From: Gelatoporia subvermispora B
Lineage: Eukaryota; Basidiomycota; Agaricomycetes; Polyporales; Gelatoporiaceae
DNA: 64,000 bases
Assembly (NCBI GenBank): GCA_000320605.2
Contig: KB445812.1
Span: 186,001 to 250,000 of the forward strand
Direction: 5' to 3'
This document shows, piece by piece, positions 47,300 through 59,022 of this stretch (the stretch's first letter is position 1; the number at the start of each line of letters is the position of its first letter). A model generated the notes under the pieces. The model was given only the letters and a program-made list of their open reading frames with translations. It searched no databases and was not told the origin of the DNA. The position numbers were made by a program, and so were the translations under genes.

Positions 47300-50200
47300 C
47301 CGGACTCAGCCCACTTCCGCAGCATTTTCGCGCACCAGCTCGTCAGTATCACAGGGCCGTCCGCACGTTGCCATGTGTCCAACAGCGCGTGGTGGACGGA
47401 ACCATGCCAAGTGCAGTTGCGGTCGCGCGAACGAGCCCACAGAGAAGATCTGGCCCCGCCCCGTCCACAGAACGCGTCCGCAGCCGCAGCCGCGCGGGGA
47501 AGCGGGGAAGCTCGTGATTTCATCTACCACCCGCTGCGCCCCCAAGCACTGCCGCCGCGCTTTCCCCGTACGTGCTCCGCGGGGCCGCGATGGAGGCCAC
47601 CTTCTGCGACCGCCTTCTACTACCACAAGTGGCACGTAATGTGGCGGCTGGCGGCTCTCGCTCTACAGCGCCCGCGTCCTTGGGAGGTCGACCGGATCTC
47701 GCCTCGACCGTATTGCTGTGCCTGGCAAGCTCTTCCTTTCCGCTGGCCCGCTCTCGTTCTGCGTAGAATGTGACCTCACAGTGCCTTCCCGTCCAACAGT
47801 ACACCTTCTGTGTGGTCCCGCTCTCGTCCGGTTTCACAAACTATAAACTGTGGTTCCTGCGCCCGCGGCCCGCCTGAAACGGGGCGTGTTTTCAACGCAC
47901 GAGCGCACCTTCCGCTTTCGCGCAAGCCACCCCTCCCCCCAATTCATATTGGCCTCTTTTGGGGCTAGCACCCTGTTGGATTCCTGCCGTTCCTGGCGCG
48001 GGTTGAGGGCCGCTTGCAGCTGTGTAGCACCTGTAAGCTGTCATAATCGGGACAGTTGCCTATGCAAGATCGTCTTCGCGCTAGCGACGGTGGGCGTCCG
48101 AACTTCATCTGGCAGCGCACCTCCCATCCGCAGCGATCTTCTCCGGCGGGTTATCCGACCCGCCCTGGACCTGCGTTACCAGCTGCGTTCTCGGGTTCGC
48201 GGACTACGGAGGGATCATGTACCTGAATGCGTTTGCATTTCCTTGCTTCTGTACTCCCCTCTAATTGTCAGCTGCATCTATCAAGGGTCCCGCGCGACGG
48301 GCAGCAACTCGCCATTCGAGCAGTTCGCTCCGTGTAGTCTATGTCAGATGGGCGATGGGCGATGGGGATAGACGGCACCCCGCCCGCTCGCCCGCATACG
48401 ATGTGGCTGACGAACAGACTTGCGAATGGGGGCAATGGCGAGGGGCGGAGCGCGCCGAGCGTCTGATGACCGGAAGCTTCGACGCTGCACCTCGGGATCT
48501 CTCCGTAGCGGGGCGGTAGGATCAGCGGGGCGCGATTGGGGCAATGTGCGTAAGACAGAATCCTATCACCCCCTCGCCCATGTGCTCACGAATCGACACC
48601 CAGGTTTTGGTCACCGCGGACAGCGGGGCGCGTCGCGCAGCAGTATCAACGTAGGTGTGCATATGCTGCGCGCGGGGCGTGCCGGGTATCCTCCGAGCTG
48701 CGCAGACGGGGGGGGCACCGGGTGCATGTCGCGCGACCAACAAGCCTAGAAGCGACAGTTGAGAGAACACGGTGCCCCGCCGGCTGCGTCACGGGAATTT
48801 GCGGCCCGGGGGGCTGGTAACGCGCCGGAGCTCTCGACCTTCGCCAGTCCCCCCCGGACGTGCGGACGCGGCGGTCTGGCGCCATCGCCCTGACATACGC
48901 CTCCTGCCAAAGGGGGCGCCTTCTGGTAGTCACCGAACCCGACAGCACGCTTGGCGCGCTGCGGAGTACGCCTGCGAAACCCTGCGAGGCACCCGCGAAG
49001 AAGTGCGGAAAAGTAAATGCAAATGTCGAACGTTTGCTGCTGCCGCGCTCTTGGGACGGTCAGAAGTTGCTCGGAGCGGTGCCTCCTGCTGAGCAACGAA
49101 ATCGAGGGAAGGCTGATGTTCGATGTGCGATAGTTCGGAGTCGCATGGTGTCATGCCCATCATTTATCAGTTTTATCAAGCATTTCTGTGCGAAGTTTTA
49201 CCATTGTGTGCGAAATTGCTGAGCGCATTTTCGGATTTTTGAAGCGCCGGCGAGCGCTGCGTCGGTCACGATGAGTACATGTTTCAGAGGGAAGAGAGAA
49301 GGCGGAGCACCACACGGCATGTCTGACCAAGCGCCATGCGTCGGCGAGCGTCCCCCGCGATACCGCTGAAGCTTGACATGGGAAACGAAGCCGCGAACCT
49401 CGCTATCGCGCCTCATCGGAGGCAGTCTGCTGTGGTCGGCGCCACAATAGCTTATTCCACAACACTAGCGACTATCGTAGTCGTTCATCGGATGCACTTC
49501 ACGGCGGACTATGCACGCGCGGGATCACACTAGACGGGAACGCGGAAAACTGGGCAGAGGGCAAGAGAGAAGTCACAAAACCCCCCAGCATCAGAGTGTC
49601 CGAGCCTCACGGCCAAATAGGGATAGTCCGAATCTGGCCATTAGGAAGGATGTCACCAGCGCGTCGGACTGTGCGGAGTCGCGCGCACCGCAGGAGGAAT
49701 TTCATAGCGGCACAGGCACCTCTACACTACCTGCCGGGGAAATGAACGTCGTATTTCAGCTTCTGCATGAGATGATAGACATTACTTCGCATGCCAGATA
49801 TGGACTGAGTGTAGTCGCGGGCCTCGTCCCGTCCGCGGCCCCCCATGAAGTGAATTGTCGGAGCCACTTGGGATGCGGCGTGATCACTCAGGGGCACGAG
49901 CTCCTCCGGTGAATAAGAAGCTTCTTTCGCGTAATACGAGGCCCACACATTTAGCGCCGGATGTCTGTTGGGCGCATGAAATTCCATTGACTTTCCCCCT
50001 AGACTTTCCACTGAAAGAAGTCTGTGCTCCCACGCACTGATGTTGCCCTGATCAGCTCGAGGTAGGCTCGTCTAATTTCATGATTAGTGCTACAATCAAA
50101 TTAATCACTTGTTCCAAGATATCTGACCCACGGAGCTTAGTGACGTCCCGCGAATGGGATACTGCGAAAGACTCGGACTGCCAGCATGTACCAAGCCGTT

Positions 50201-51780
50201 GGAACCGATAGCCGACGAACGCCACGGGTTTCCGGGACTCGCAGATCAGATTGAGCGCAAAAAAAACCACAGGAGAATACGTTCTTATGATGCACGAACA
50301 TAAAGCCTCGAGGTCCCCTTGTGCGACTCAAGCCTCAAGCTGCGTGTGGTCGCGATGGTGGCGCACAAGTGATCGATGATCAATGATCGGCGATGCGTGC
50401 ACGTGCAGCCGCCGGACGCGTGAGAGTCACCTGACGTCTTTCGCAGCCACCGCTAAATGCTGTACGAACTTTTTTGACTTGCACAGTGAAGCTGAGCAAC
50501 GTGCGCCAACGGTCATCGCAATCTATCAGTCCTCAGTTTTGCCATTAACTGCTTTTATATATACATCCTTCGGTGGATTTGCTCTGGTAGCTGGTATCAA
50601 GGCGGTCTTCGGTCTGGTCTCGGGCCTCAGCCAAGTCGGGTGGTGCCATCTTATTCCTGATCCGCGGGATCAAGAGAACTGAACACGCCAGTCCTGCGGG
50701 ACATGCCTTATCAATATCTCCTGCAGGACCTGGGGCATCAAAGCACATGCACGACCCATGCATTAGGGCATGCATTCTAGCAATTTTTGGTGAGTGTTGC
50801 TATACTTTGTTATGAGAACATGTCTACATCATTGCAATCCAACCGGGGGTCGGCGAATGATCACGGGCGTTAAGAATCATCACTTCTGTTTCTCGATCAT
50901 GCCAGCTGATCGGAGGTTTTGTGGCATGGATGTTAGGTCTTTGACTTTTTGGGGGATCCGTTGGTCTGTGGGATTGGTCCTTTATGCCAGTTTTGCTCTG
51001 ATAGCCTCTGCCACTGAGAGACTTCTCCCAGGAATGGTGTCACACAGATGCACGCCGAGATCTGTGTGACATAGACCGTGGTCCGTGAATGTTCCATTCT
51101 GGAAGCTTGATATCTCCTGTTACGTTAGTCTCTTGCTAGTCGAGGCAGGTGTAGTCGTTGATAACTGAGCTCTAATCGTGTGTTCTGATGGGCACGGATC
51201 GACTCAGAGACGTTGCAAACAGTTGGCCTATTTGAGACGGTGTCGAATCCATTTTGGGATATGGAGGCTAGCTATGCAACCAGTGCTGACCGAGCATCCT
51301 AGCTTGTTAGACTCCTATGTTCCGCCGCGCGCATAGGATTATCCTGCCATGCGGTGTCTGTCGCCTGTTAGGTCTACTAGTGTATGTTCTGCTCCGTCTT
51401 GAGGGCACATCGCTCAGGTTTTCACCTTCTACGAGCGCAGGATGACATGACCATCCATGGCTCCGTTGCATCTCCACAAAGACGAGCATCCCTGTGAACC
51501 TTTGTGCTGTTGTGTCTCTCTGTTGCTCCGAGCTTTCCACTTTGAGCCAGAACATGGGCAGTCTGGCATTGACACAGCATTAGCAACCAGCGCCGGGAGA
51601 ACTCCCACTTTCAAATACTGATACCCAGGATGAGGTTCCAGCGTGACCTCTCTGGCTGTTCCTGCATATTCCGAGTGCCAGATGTCTGTGCTCGTGGTGC
51701 CGTCCTTTGGGGACTCCACATCCTTCCTGATGCGGAAGCTTCTTATTGCCCAGGCTGCGACACACCAGTCGCACCTGGTC
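47300..51780. other. Right-arm DNA without a supported gene
   Basis: Shared with 30840-36000 in inverted order. Open frames are numerous but not conserved between arms. A block at 50480-50800 carries a TATA-like tttatatata and a donor-like ggtgagtgttg that are partly kept in the other units. No gene is called. Confidence 0.5.
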
Positions 51781-51784
51781 TCTG

Positions 51785-51790
51785 TTATAA
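51785..51790 (+). promoter_or_regulatory. TATA-like element of the right-arm DUF6699 gene
   Basis: TTATAAGG, 66 bases upstream of the ATG at 51851, at the same spacing as in the L2 copy. Confidence 0.55.
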
Positions 51791-51850
51791 GGGTGCGCAG
51801 GGGACCGCATAGCCGATGTCTTTTGACCTCATAACACACCTGCCCTCACC

Positions 51851-52708
51851 ATGGCTCGCAGACAGGTTCGCTTTGTTTTGCCGTCGGGGTCAGGTTCCCC
51901 CTCCACTGCCTCAACCTCATCGGGTCGCAGTGGCGGTAGCTCGATTCCGGCTTTCACTGCTCGCAGTGCCCTCCACAAAGCGAATACGTTCAACGACATC
52001 GACAATTTCTCTCCCGCATCCTCTTCCGCTCTAGCTGACATTGGATCGCCATTCGGCTATCCATCGCCGAAACAGGCGCCCGCGCTGCGCTACGCTACTG
52101 CACCCGACCTCCATAATTCCTCACCCAGACTTGCCTCCCTTCCCCTCCCACACCTCCAGGATCTTCCTCAGGGGACGGTGCAGCCCATCAATAGGGTCTT
52201 GATCAGTCCGCTGGAAGAAGGCGTCGAATGGGATATCCGTATCAAAGAGCCTGAAGAGCTCAGTCACGCTGTCCTGTCTGTTGCCGCTACCAATCCCGAC
52301 GTAAAGGTCCTTTGTCTCTATGTATCTCTACTTCCCGAGGTCCAATACGTGATAGTGAAGCCTTACGACAAGAAACCTTGGTGGGCAGAGAAGGTCCTAG
52401 GCTACGTCACTTTGGGTGACGTGTTTGTTGGTCTATTCGACCACCTGCGCGTCCAGCTATCCGACGGCGCTCTCAGGCGCATGGGTGGCCGCGAGGCCGA
52501 CGAGGCCGCGGTTACGTGTAGGAAGCGGTGTGCCCACCCTGACCTCGCCGGCAAACCGAAGGATCCGCGTCGCGTCGATTGCCTCGGGGACCGCTACATC
52601 TTTGATGGCATCGAACCGGCCGATGATGTCATCGTGCGTGGGGCTCCCAGAGAGAGTGGACCTGTTTTCATTGTGAACTTCACGGCGCCAGCCCAAGGTC
52701 ATCGATGA
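51851..52708 (+). CDS. DUF6699-like protein, right-arm copy
   Basis: Single-exon gene, 285 residues, starting MARRQVRFVLPSGSGSP. The N-terminal region is Ser/Pro-rich. The domain has INRVLISPLEEGVEWDIRI, VLGYVTLGDVFVGLFDHLRV, GALRRMGGREADEAAVTC and DPRRVDCLGDRYIFDG. It differs from the L2 copy by scattered, mostly conservative changes (for example KVLCLYVSLL against NVLCLHIPLL) and short length changes near the ends, with no frameshift. Purely neutral drift would have been expected to break one copy, so both may be under selection or recently converted. Function is unknown. Confidence 0.83.
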   Translation: MARRQVRFVLPSGSGSPSTASTSSGRSGGSSIPAFTARSALHKANTFNDIDNFSPASSSALADIGSPFGYPSPKQAPALRYATAPDLHNSSPRLASLPLPHLQDLPQGTVQPINRVLISPLEEGVEWDIRIKEPEELSHAVLSVAATNPDVKVLCLYVSLLPEVQYVIVKPYDKKPWWAEKVLGYVTLGDVFVGLFDHLRVQLSDGALRRMGGREADEAAVTCRKRCAHPDLAGKPKDPRRVDCLGDRYIFDGIEPADDVIVRGAPRESGPVFIVNFTAPAQGHR

Positions 52709-53630
52709 GCCTGTTGTTGGTGAGCCGCCCCTCAACATCTTGTCATTGGCAATCTCAGAAATGCTAACATAGCGGTCACTAGTCTCCCGGCTGTCCATAG
52801 CCGTCAGCCGTTGTTTTATCTGCTCATTACCAGCAATTTCGGGGTCACTGTTAGGGAGATTCGCAGAATCGCGCAGAGTTGAAGGATTGTACTTTCACTA
52901 GAGCTTATTTGCTGGCACCTAGGTGAGCGATTTTCTGAACCCCAAGCGCGCCACCTCCCGCACTTTTGCTGAGAGACAAGTGGAGCTCAATTGGTAATTC
53001 AGAACTGGCACCTAGGTGCCAGCAAATGACCTCTACTATCTCATTGTTCATTATATTCATACACCGCAATCAAGTGTCTCACTATGTGCCACCGCCTCAT
53101 CATCCGATATCAGTATCTACGACAGATCTCTCTCGAGTGTATTGTAGTAGCTTTCCATGTATCATAGGATCCATCTCCGAGCTTGTTGACGTGTTGTTGT
53201 AGCACTCTATCGTAAGAACCGTCACAGTGAATATGCAGGTCTCGCTTAATCTCGGCGGTATTAATCGCGATAAGCTAAGCGTCATGAGATCAGCGGCATT
53301 GACACTGCGTAAATAGTCTGAAGGCCGCGAGCCCCATGGGTGCTAGTTCTTAGATCGGGGAGATTTCGATACCCTTTTGCTCATCCGCCCAGGGCGATTT
53401 TGTTGCGCTCAGGTCGGTTACGTGAACGCATGCTGTGCGGTTGCAGCACACTCGCAGTCGATCACGCTACGCCACTATGGAAGAGGGAGCTCCGACGGAC
53501 TCCGCCTATGCGTGATTTTGTGCTTAATGCGCCTATCAATTTTAATCTAGTTGTACACCTCTGTACACATGGCACCCACTGAAAATCTGTGCAAACTTGT
53601 GCAGATCATAGTCCGGGAGTATTGCAGTCC
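52709..53630. other. 3' flank of the right-arm DUF6699 gene and junction with the SDR gene
   Basis: Matches 29340-29890 in inverted order up to about 53380. The stretch 53380-53630 then leads into the SDR 3' end. A short direct repeat, ggcacctaggtg, occurs at 52914 and 53007. No gene is present. Confidence 0.5.
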
Positions 53631-54622
53631 TTATGCGTCCTCGCCGATGACTCTTTCCATCTCTGCGAACGTGTGCTCCCAAAGGCGGCTCCTTGCTTCT
53701 TCCGAGCCGTAGTACCTCTTCTTGCCAATGTCGTCACCCTTGCTGTCCCGACGCTGCGCCCCTGGGCCGCTGTTGAGAAGCGCCCACAGCATGTACTCGC
53801 CGCAATCCTCGGCGGACGTTGTGAACGGGTACATGAGCAACATGAGCCCCCCAACTATGGGACGAAGCACATGGTTGTTCGATGTCAGGATAGACGTGCG
53901 AACGGCGCCGGGGCCGGCATGGATGAAGGATATGTTTGGCTCTTTCTCGGCGAACGACTGCAAGCACGGAGTGTTAGCTCTGGTGGGACACCAAAATACT
54001 GCGAAGATCTACGCACCTCGATCATCAGATCGTTGTAGGTGGGTCCTGATAGACCTGCAGAAGCCACGTTGTAACGCTTCTTCAATCCAAGATCGTTGAG
54101 ATCGATCTTTCCACCAGCACCCGCTCCAAGAATTGTCAGCATCTTCGCGTCCTCTCCAGCATCCTTTGCTCCCTTCAAAAGAGGCAGGAGGTCGTAGGTA
54201 AACTTCCACCGGGCATAGTAATGCAGCCCAAGTCTCCTGTCGATTCCCTCCGAGGACTCGTCGCGGCCTCTGAAATTGAAGAACCCCGGAGATAGAACGA
54301 GGAAGTTGACCTTGGGGAGGCGATCGAGAAGGGAAGACGTCGTGGTGTGCACGTTCCGCATGAGCATGGCATCGCAGGCGACGAACTCGTGACGCGCTTC
54401 GGGTTGAGAAGTGCTCGGTTTTGGGAAGGTCGCGATGATCCTCTCTGCAGCCTCGCGATTGCGACCACAAAGGATGATGTGTGCGTTGCCCTTGGTGTAA
54501 CGAGCGAACGCCTCCGCCATGGCTTGCCCAATTCCCGACGTCCCGCCTACGAAGATTGCCACGGGAAGGTAGGACGGACAGAATGCCGCGTTCGCGGCCT
54601 TAACGATAGATAGAGCGGGCAT
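53631..54622 (-). CDS. SDR-family oxidoreductase-like protein, right-arm copy
   Basis: Two exons, 54622-54017 and 53957-53631, encode 310 residues with the same intron position as the left copy. Shared landmarks are FVGGTSGIGQAMAEAF, HIILCGRNREAAERI, VACDAMLMRNVHTTTSSLLD, NFLVLSPGFF and YNVASAGLSGPTYNDLMIES. The YxxxK pair of classical SDRs is again not evident. The intron differs clearly from that of the left copy while the exons differ little, which argues for selection on the protein. An NAD(P)-binding reductase-like role is likely; the substrate is unknown. Confidence 0.87.
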
Positions 54623-55559
54623 GATGTTCGAGGGATTGGTTGGTCACTAGAAGTATGTTTTGGGAGTGAACCCAGGGTTGGGCCTGCCCGACAAGCATGG
54701 AATGTCCCTATGATGCCGCGCGTGCCTCCCGAGACAGAATGAGGCGTTCGTCCGGCAGTTAGTCAGCCTTTGGTTCTCATCACAATTGCAAAACCCGGCC
54801 AAATGCATGCAGGGCTGTGTGCGGAATTCAAGCTGCAGCTAATGATTCAGTGATAGAACAAAGACAAACGGTGTGGTGATCGTCTTTCCTGAGTGATTCC
54901 AGTCAAATTCGCCGTCGGCGTGCGCGCAGAGCCATGTTGTTCGCAGCACAGTGCAGGGCGCCCGTCCGGATATATTGTATCTAGTAATGATCACGTGGTT
55001 GTGTACCCGTCGGCAAGCCCTCAATTGGGCCATCCCATCATGTAACCTCTCGAGACTGGGCTGAGATATAACGCCTCCTTCTCTAAAGTGCTGGGCTCGT
55101 CATGGTCGTTGCAATAGGACTTATGATATGAGTATAACCGTACGGCTTCAATCAGAATCGGAGTTCATCCGGTGGCGAAAACATACGAGGACCATCATCA
55201 ACACGTCAGGACTCGGTGAGTTAGCAAAATAAGTAGAATCTCTCATCGATTCGACGGAGAAGCTCTGAGCCTTGCCCAGAGTATTACCTATGTCTGTGCT
55301 GTCGAAGTACATGGGCCAAGACCATGTCAGCAACCCAGGCCCGTCATCGTAATGAAACCAGCTGTGATACCGAAAAACGCGACACAGCTGCTCCGCCATG
55401 CTTCTGACGTTCCCAGTGTCCTGCGATCTGCATTCTGTGAAATGATCTGATGGACCTCGTGGTGTTGAGCATTACTTGAAGTCCGAAAAGGCTCCACTGA
55501 TATTCTGTGTTCTCCAGTCAGGCGGGGACTCAAGTACTCAATCTCGAAGGTAGTGAGAA

Positions 55560-55990
55560 TCGAAATCACAACCCAAGATACCCTTATGCGTGGCCGATCG
55601 CAGGACGGCGGCTGTCAGCTGAGCGGCGAAGACGTCGACCCGCCTCGAAATGTCAAACTTCGAGTCGCAGCGCAATCCGTGACCCGTGATCCATATTCCA
55701 TGCTTCAAATGCGTGCCCCCACCAGAGGCGCCAGCGTTTCCTTGCTCTTTGTTCCATCCCGCGAACACGACTCACTGCCGAGCATGCGCGGGAGCGCGAG
55801 GAGAGAAGCCCTGATGGCGGTGCACGCCACAGATCTTCCAGACTCCCAAACGCGTCGCGCCCGGGAAGTGAGCAAGCTTGCAACGGTACTTCACGCGATG
55901 CGCGCGCCAAGGGCTGCGATGCACACCGGCCGAGCGGGGTGCGCTAGTGTAGGGCGCCTCTGTGCTTCGCTGGCGACCTCGACACAAACT
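55560..55990 (-). repeat. D3, decayed inverted copy of the D repeat
   Basis: The reverse complement carries cttctctcctcgcgctcccg, then a segment matching the gtggattgcgc and cagctgccagc blocks of D1 (36500-36800) and D2 (43800-44100). Similarity is patchy, so D3 is the oldest or least conserved of the three copies. Confidence 0.6.
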
Positions 55991-58983
55991 GGGTACGGAG
56001 CACCGCCGTGCGGCCTGGCCCTCCGCATATCTGGTTTCGCTTCACCTGCTAGCAAGCGCACACAAGATCTGACGAAGTCGGAAGCAGTAAAGATTCAATT
56101 CGAAGCTGTGATGCAGGCGTTTGCCGACCGCCGGCCCACCTGCATGCCATTCATTCACCGTGCAATCAAGTCCACCCAGGCTTCAAAAAGACGCCCAGAG
56201 CGCGTCAGCGAAGGTTCAATCTGATTCAACCCAACGCCGCGGTGCAGGCGTTTGCCGACCTACACCGACAGAAGCGCGGCCCCAAGAACTACCGAGTGAG
56301 ATGGGTACGTCTTCTGCTACCCTGCATATTCGGAATTCCCGAACTGGTTAATGATATGGTTTGTTGAGGCGTCATGAGGTATGGACAATACTTTATTCCT
56401 GAGAAACCCGAATTTAACGCCGGATTGAGAAGCTCTTTTGAGATAATACTACGGGTAAAGTGCGCTTCTGGCATTTGCGTTCAATACAAACTTATTTCCA
56501 GCTGCAGGAAGCTATAATTATAGCATTGTCACGGGAAGCGTTCGCCTCGCAAGCTTCTGGCTTAGGGCAGGCTTGCATTCGCCGTTGTGCGCCAAATATT
56601 CAGCCCGGTCAAAGACCGAGTAAGATGCACTCAAAGTTGGATGGCTGAGTCGGATCTATCACACTGAGGAATCATGAGCTCTACGAACTGTACGACAGCT
56701 GTCAAAAACATCCTGAAACCTCTCCTTTGCTATGCTGCTGTGCTCAACTGACTGGTAGTACGTACACCGTTGCCGTTGCAGTTCTCATGCTGATCGAAGC
56801 AAGGCGAGAAATCTTCCACTCCGACCACTCTCGCTCCATGCTATGCCAGCGCATCGCTATGAGTGTTCGTCGTTGACAATCTGTCACTGACCAGACCCTC
56901 TGCTCCGTGATTGCAGCGCGATAGGAATCGTGAGAAGGTCTTCGATGGCGAGAGGGCCATAATTTTCCTTTGTCTTGCCAAGGATCCCCGTCAGGGTTTC
57001 CTCTTGCTTGAAAGTGCGAGAACGCGCTTCGTGGTGATCAATTACATGAAAAGATGACGATTGCCATTGCACAAGGGCGCGCGTCAGTGACATGGCAATT
57101 GCCACGTGTACGGTCGAAGCTGTCTGGGCGGCACGAGGAGAGCGATGGCTTCTAGGGCCGCGCTTCAAACTAGTCACGCCGGCCACACCTCACTAGAAGC
57201 CCTCTTGTCATTGTGCGTGCTGAGGCTTCAAGAAGGCCCTCAGACGGTCGTCGGAGAGTAGGCCCGTGAGCGAGCCCATGCGGGGGTCTCGCGTGTACGA
57301 CACACCAAACACTCGTCCTGGTATTCCAGAAAGTAGCAGTGATATCTCTGTCCAGGACGTCCGACTCGCGTGTCTTCCGGTCACTCGAGGTGCAGCGCTC
57401 CGTGTTCGAACAGTGGCAGTGCACGGCGCCAGCGATCTGTCTGCATGTGCAACGGGTCATGCGGTCCTAATAGCAATCACGAAGATAAGAACAAGGGCCG
57501 GCTGTAGCGTGGCTCCCCACTAAGTATGGTTGCGAGATGCTCGATGCCCATTGATTTGTATCCATCAGGCCTCGCTAGAGCGTGATGTCAAGGCTGGTAG
57601 CTCACCTACAAACATTTACAGAAACGTTTCCAGCGCTTGCAGATCAGCTTTGTATTACACAGCTTCATAGCATCCTGACTACCCTTGGGGTTTCGTAACT
57701 TACCTCGGTGAGCATCCCTCTGTTCCGCTGCTTAACTGCCTTATCTGACGCAGGCCGCCACCTGCACCCGGCATACCGTAATTAGGTGAGTTACAGTTTC
57801 TTGATTGTGACTTGTGAACCTTATAGAGACCCAAAGCGTTATTTGTTGAGCCGCGCCGAATTTCGAGGCCGGCATCTGTTGCATTCGGCTGCTGATTTTG
57901 CCGAAACTATCGTAGTCAACGGGTAGTTTCTCTTTACCATTATTACAGGTACATAATGCAAGTACTCGAGACCCTGCTCAGTGCTCTGCTCCACAGCTGG
58001 GCAATGCGAAGAGACTAGTTCGTAAAACCCCCCGCATAACTCGGAACTCACAAAGATCCACAGAATTTGCAGACCAACTTCTGTCCCCGGTCGGCTGCGA
58101 CTGTTCCACAGGATATTAACCCGCTATTACATGTGCCCTGTGACCACTCACTTGGTTCACAGAGCGTATTGCATGAGTGCCCAGATGATCCTGGTCATGC
58201 TACCGTGCTTAGGTGGCTGTGGATGATATAGCCGCACATATTCTCAAATCCCTGTTTGCCCTACGAACGTTCGGGGCGCCGCCGTCATTTCACTGGTCCC
58301 TTCAAATTACGACTCTGTACTGAGTCGCGCAGATGGCAGATACGATCTTCCTTGATATCATTGTCTCTTAGAGACGCCGATGCGCTGTTCATCTCGATCT
58401 GGTCGGATTGAACACGCCTCACTCGTGCTGACCTCTGGCTTATCATTGTTGATCAACGGGAGCACGCCTTTTATCAGTGTTCCCCCATCATCCTCCATAT
58501 ATTAGTCCACTGCATTAGTACTGATGTTGTACAGCTGCATTAGCAGAGACAGAAGGCAATTTCCGCGATCTGCGAATGTCCCTGGCCCGCTCAGAGCTGA
58601 ATGTGTTTCCGGAAGCGCGAACGTGATATCGCCGCTGGCCTTGACATGTCCGGCAGTTGAGTTCCAGCACACTTCTTGTAATTGGCTAGTCCTACGGAGG
58701 TCTCACTTACACTTACAACCTTGCTTTATGTTCGTGGCGGGCATCCCTGAGTGATATGCCTTGACATTTCGGAACGTATCATGTATGCATTCACGAGTAC
58801 CACTTCTCTCAGACAGTAGCTTTACTGATGCCTAACGACAGAGCTGTACCACCCGTGTGTTGAGATCCGGGCAATGAAACCACATATACCATCACCAGAG
58901 GGTATCCCGCTATCTAGAGCTCATGTAAGCAACGGCAACATCCCGATGGCAGTATCCATTGTACCACCGCGCGCGGCGTCCCC

Positions 58984-58989
58984 TATAAA
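58984..58989 (+). promoter_or_regulatory. TATA box of metacaspase A
   Basis: TATAAA in ccctataaacacacg, 39 bases upstream of the ATG at 59023, a normal spacing for a short fungal leader. Confidence 0.55.
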
Positions 58990-59022
58990 CACACGTGGGC
59001 AAGACATGGATGTCTCTATACC

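Larger units (their letters stand above)
46920..54990 (-). repeat. Right arm of the large imperfect inverted duplication
   Basis: Reverse-complement counterpart of 23350-36362, about 8 kb long. Order from the inside out: the near-identical inner block (46920-47300), shared non-coding DNA (47300-51800), the DUF6699-like gene (51851-52708), its 3' flank up to about 53380, and the SDR gene (53631-54622) with its promoter to about 54990. It lacks the second tandem unit of the left arm. Confidence 0.88.
54991..59022. other. Gene-poor stretch between the duplication and the metacaspases
   Basis: Four kilobases in which I support no gene. It contains repeat copy D3 (55560-55990) and a small two-copy repeat (gcaggcgtttgccgacc at about 56115 and 56244). 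The frame 55553-56224 is open across the D3 repeat but matches no family. From 57500 to 59000 the DNA is AT-richer with many stops. Confidence 0.45.

Noticed and set aside
46942..47517. 191-codon frame at the inner end of the right arm, with a counterpart at the left arm
   Set aside because: Conserved only because the DNA itself is nearly identical. The opposite strand is open too, and the frame diverges beyond the identical block.
23350..54990. Assembly artefact (collapsed or mirrored contig) as the origin of the inverted repeat
   Set aside because: The arms differ by many substitutions, indels and a whole tandem unit, which a mis-assembly would not create. Long reads should still confirm the junctions.
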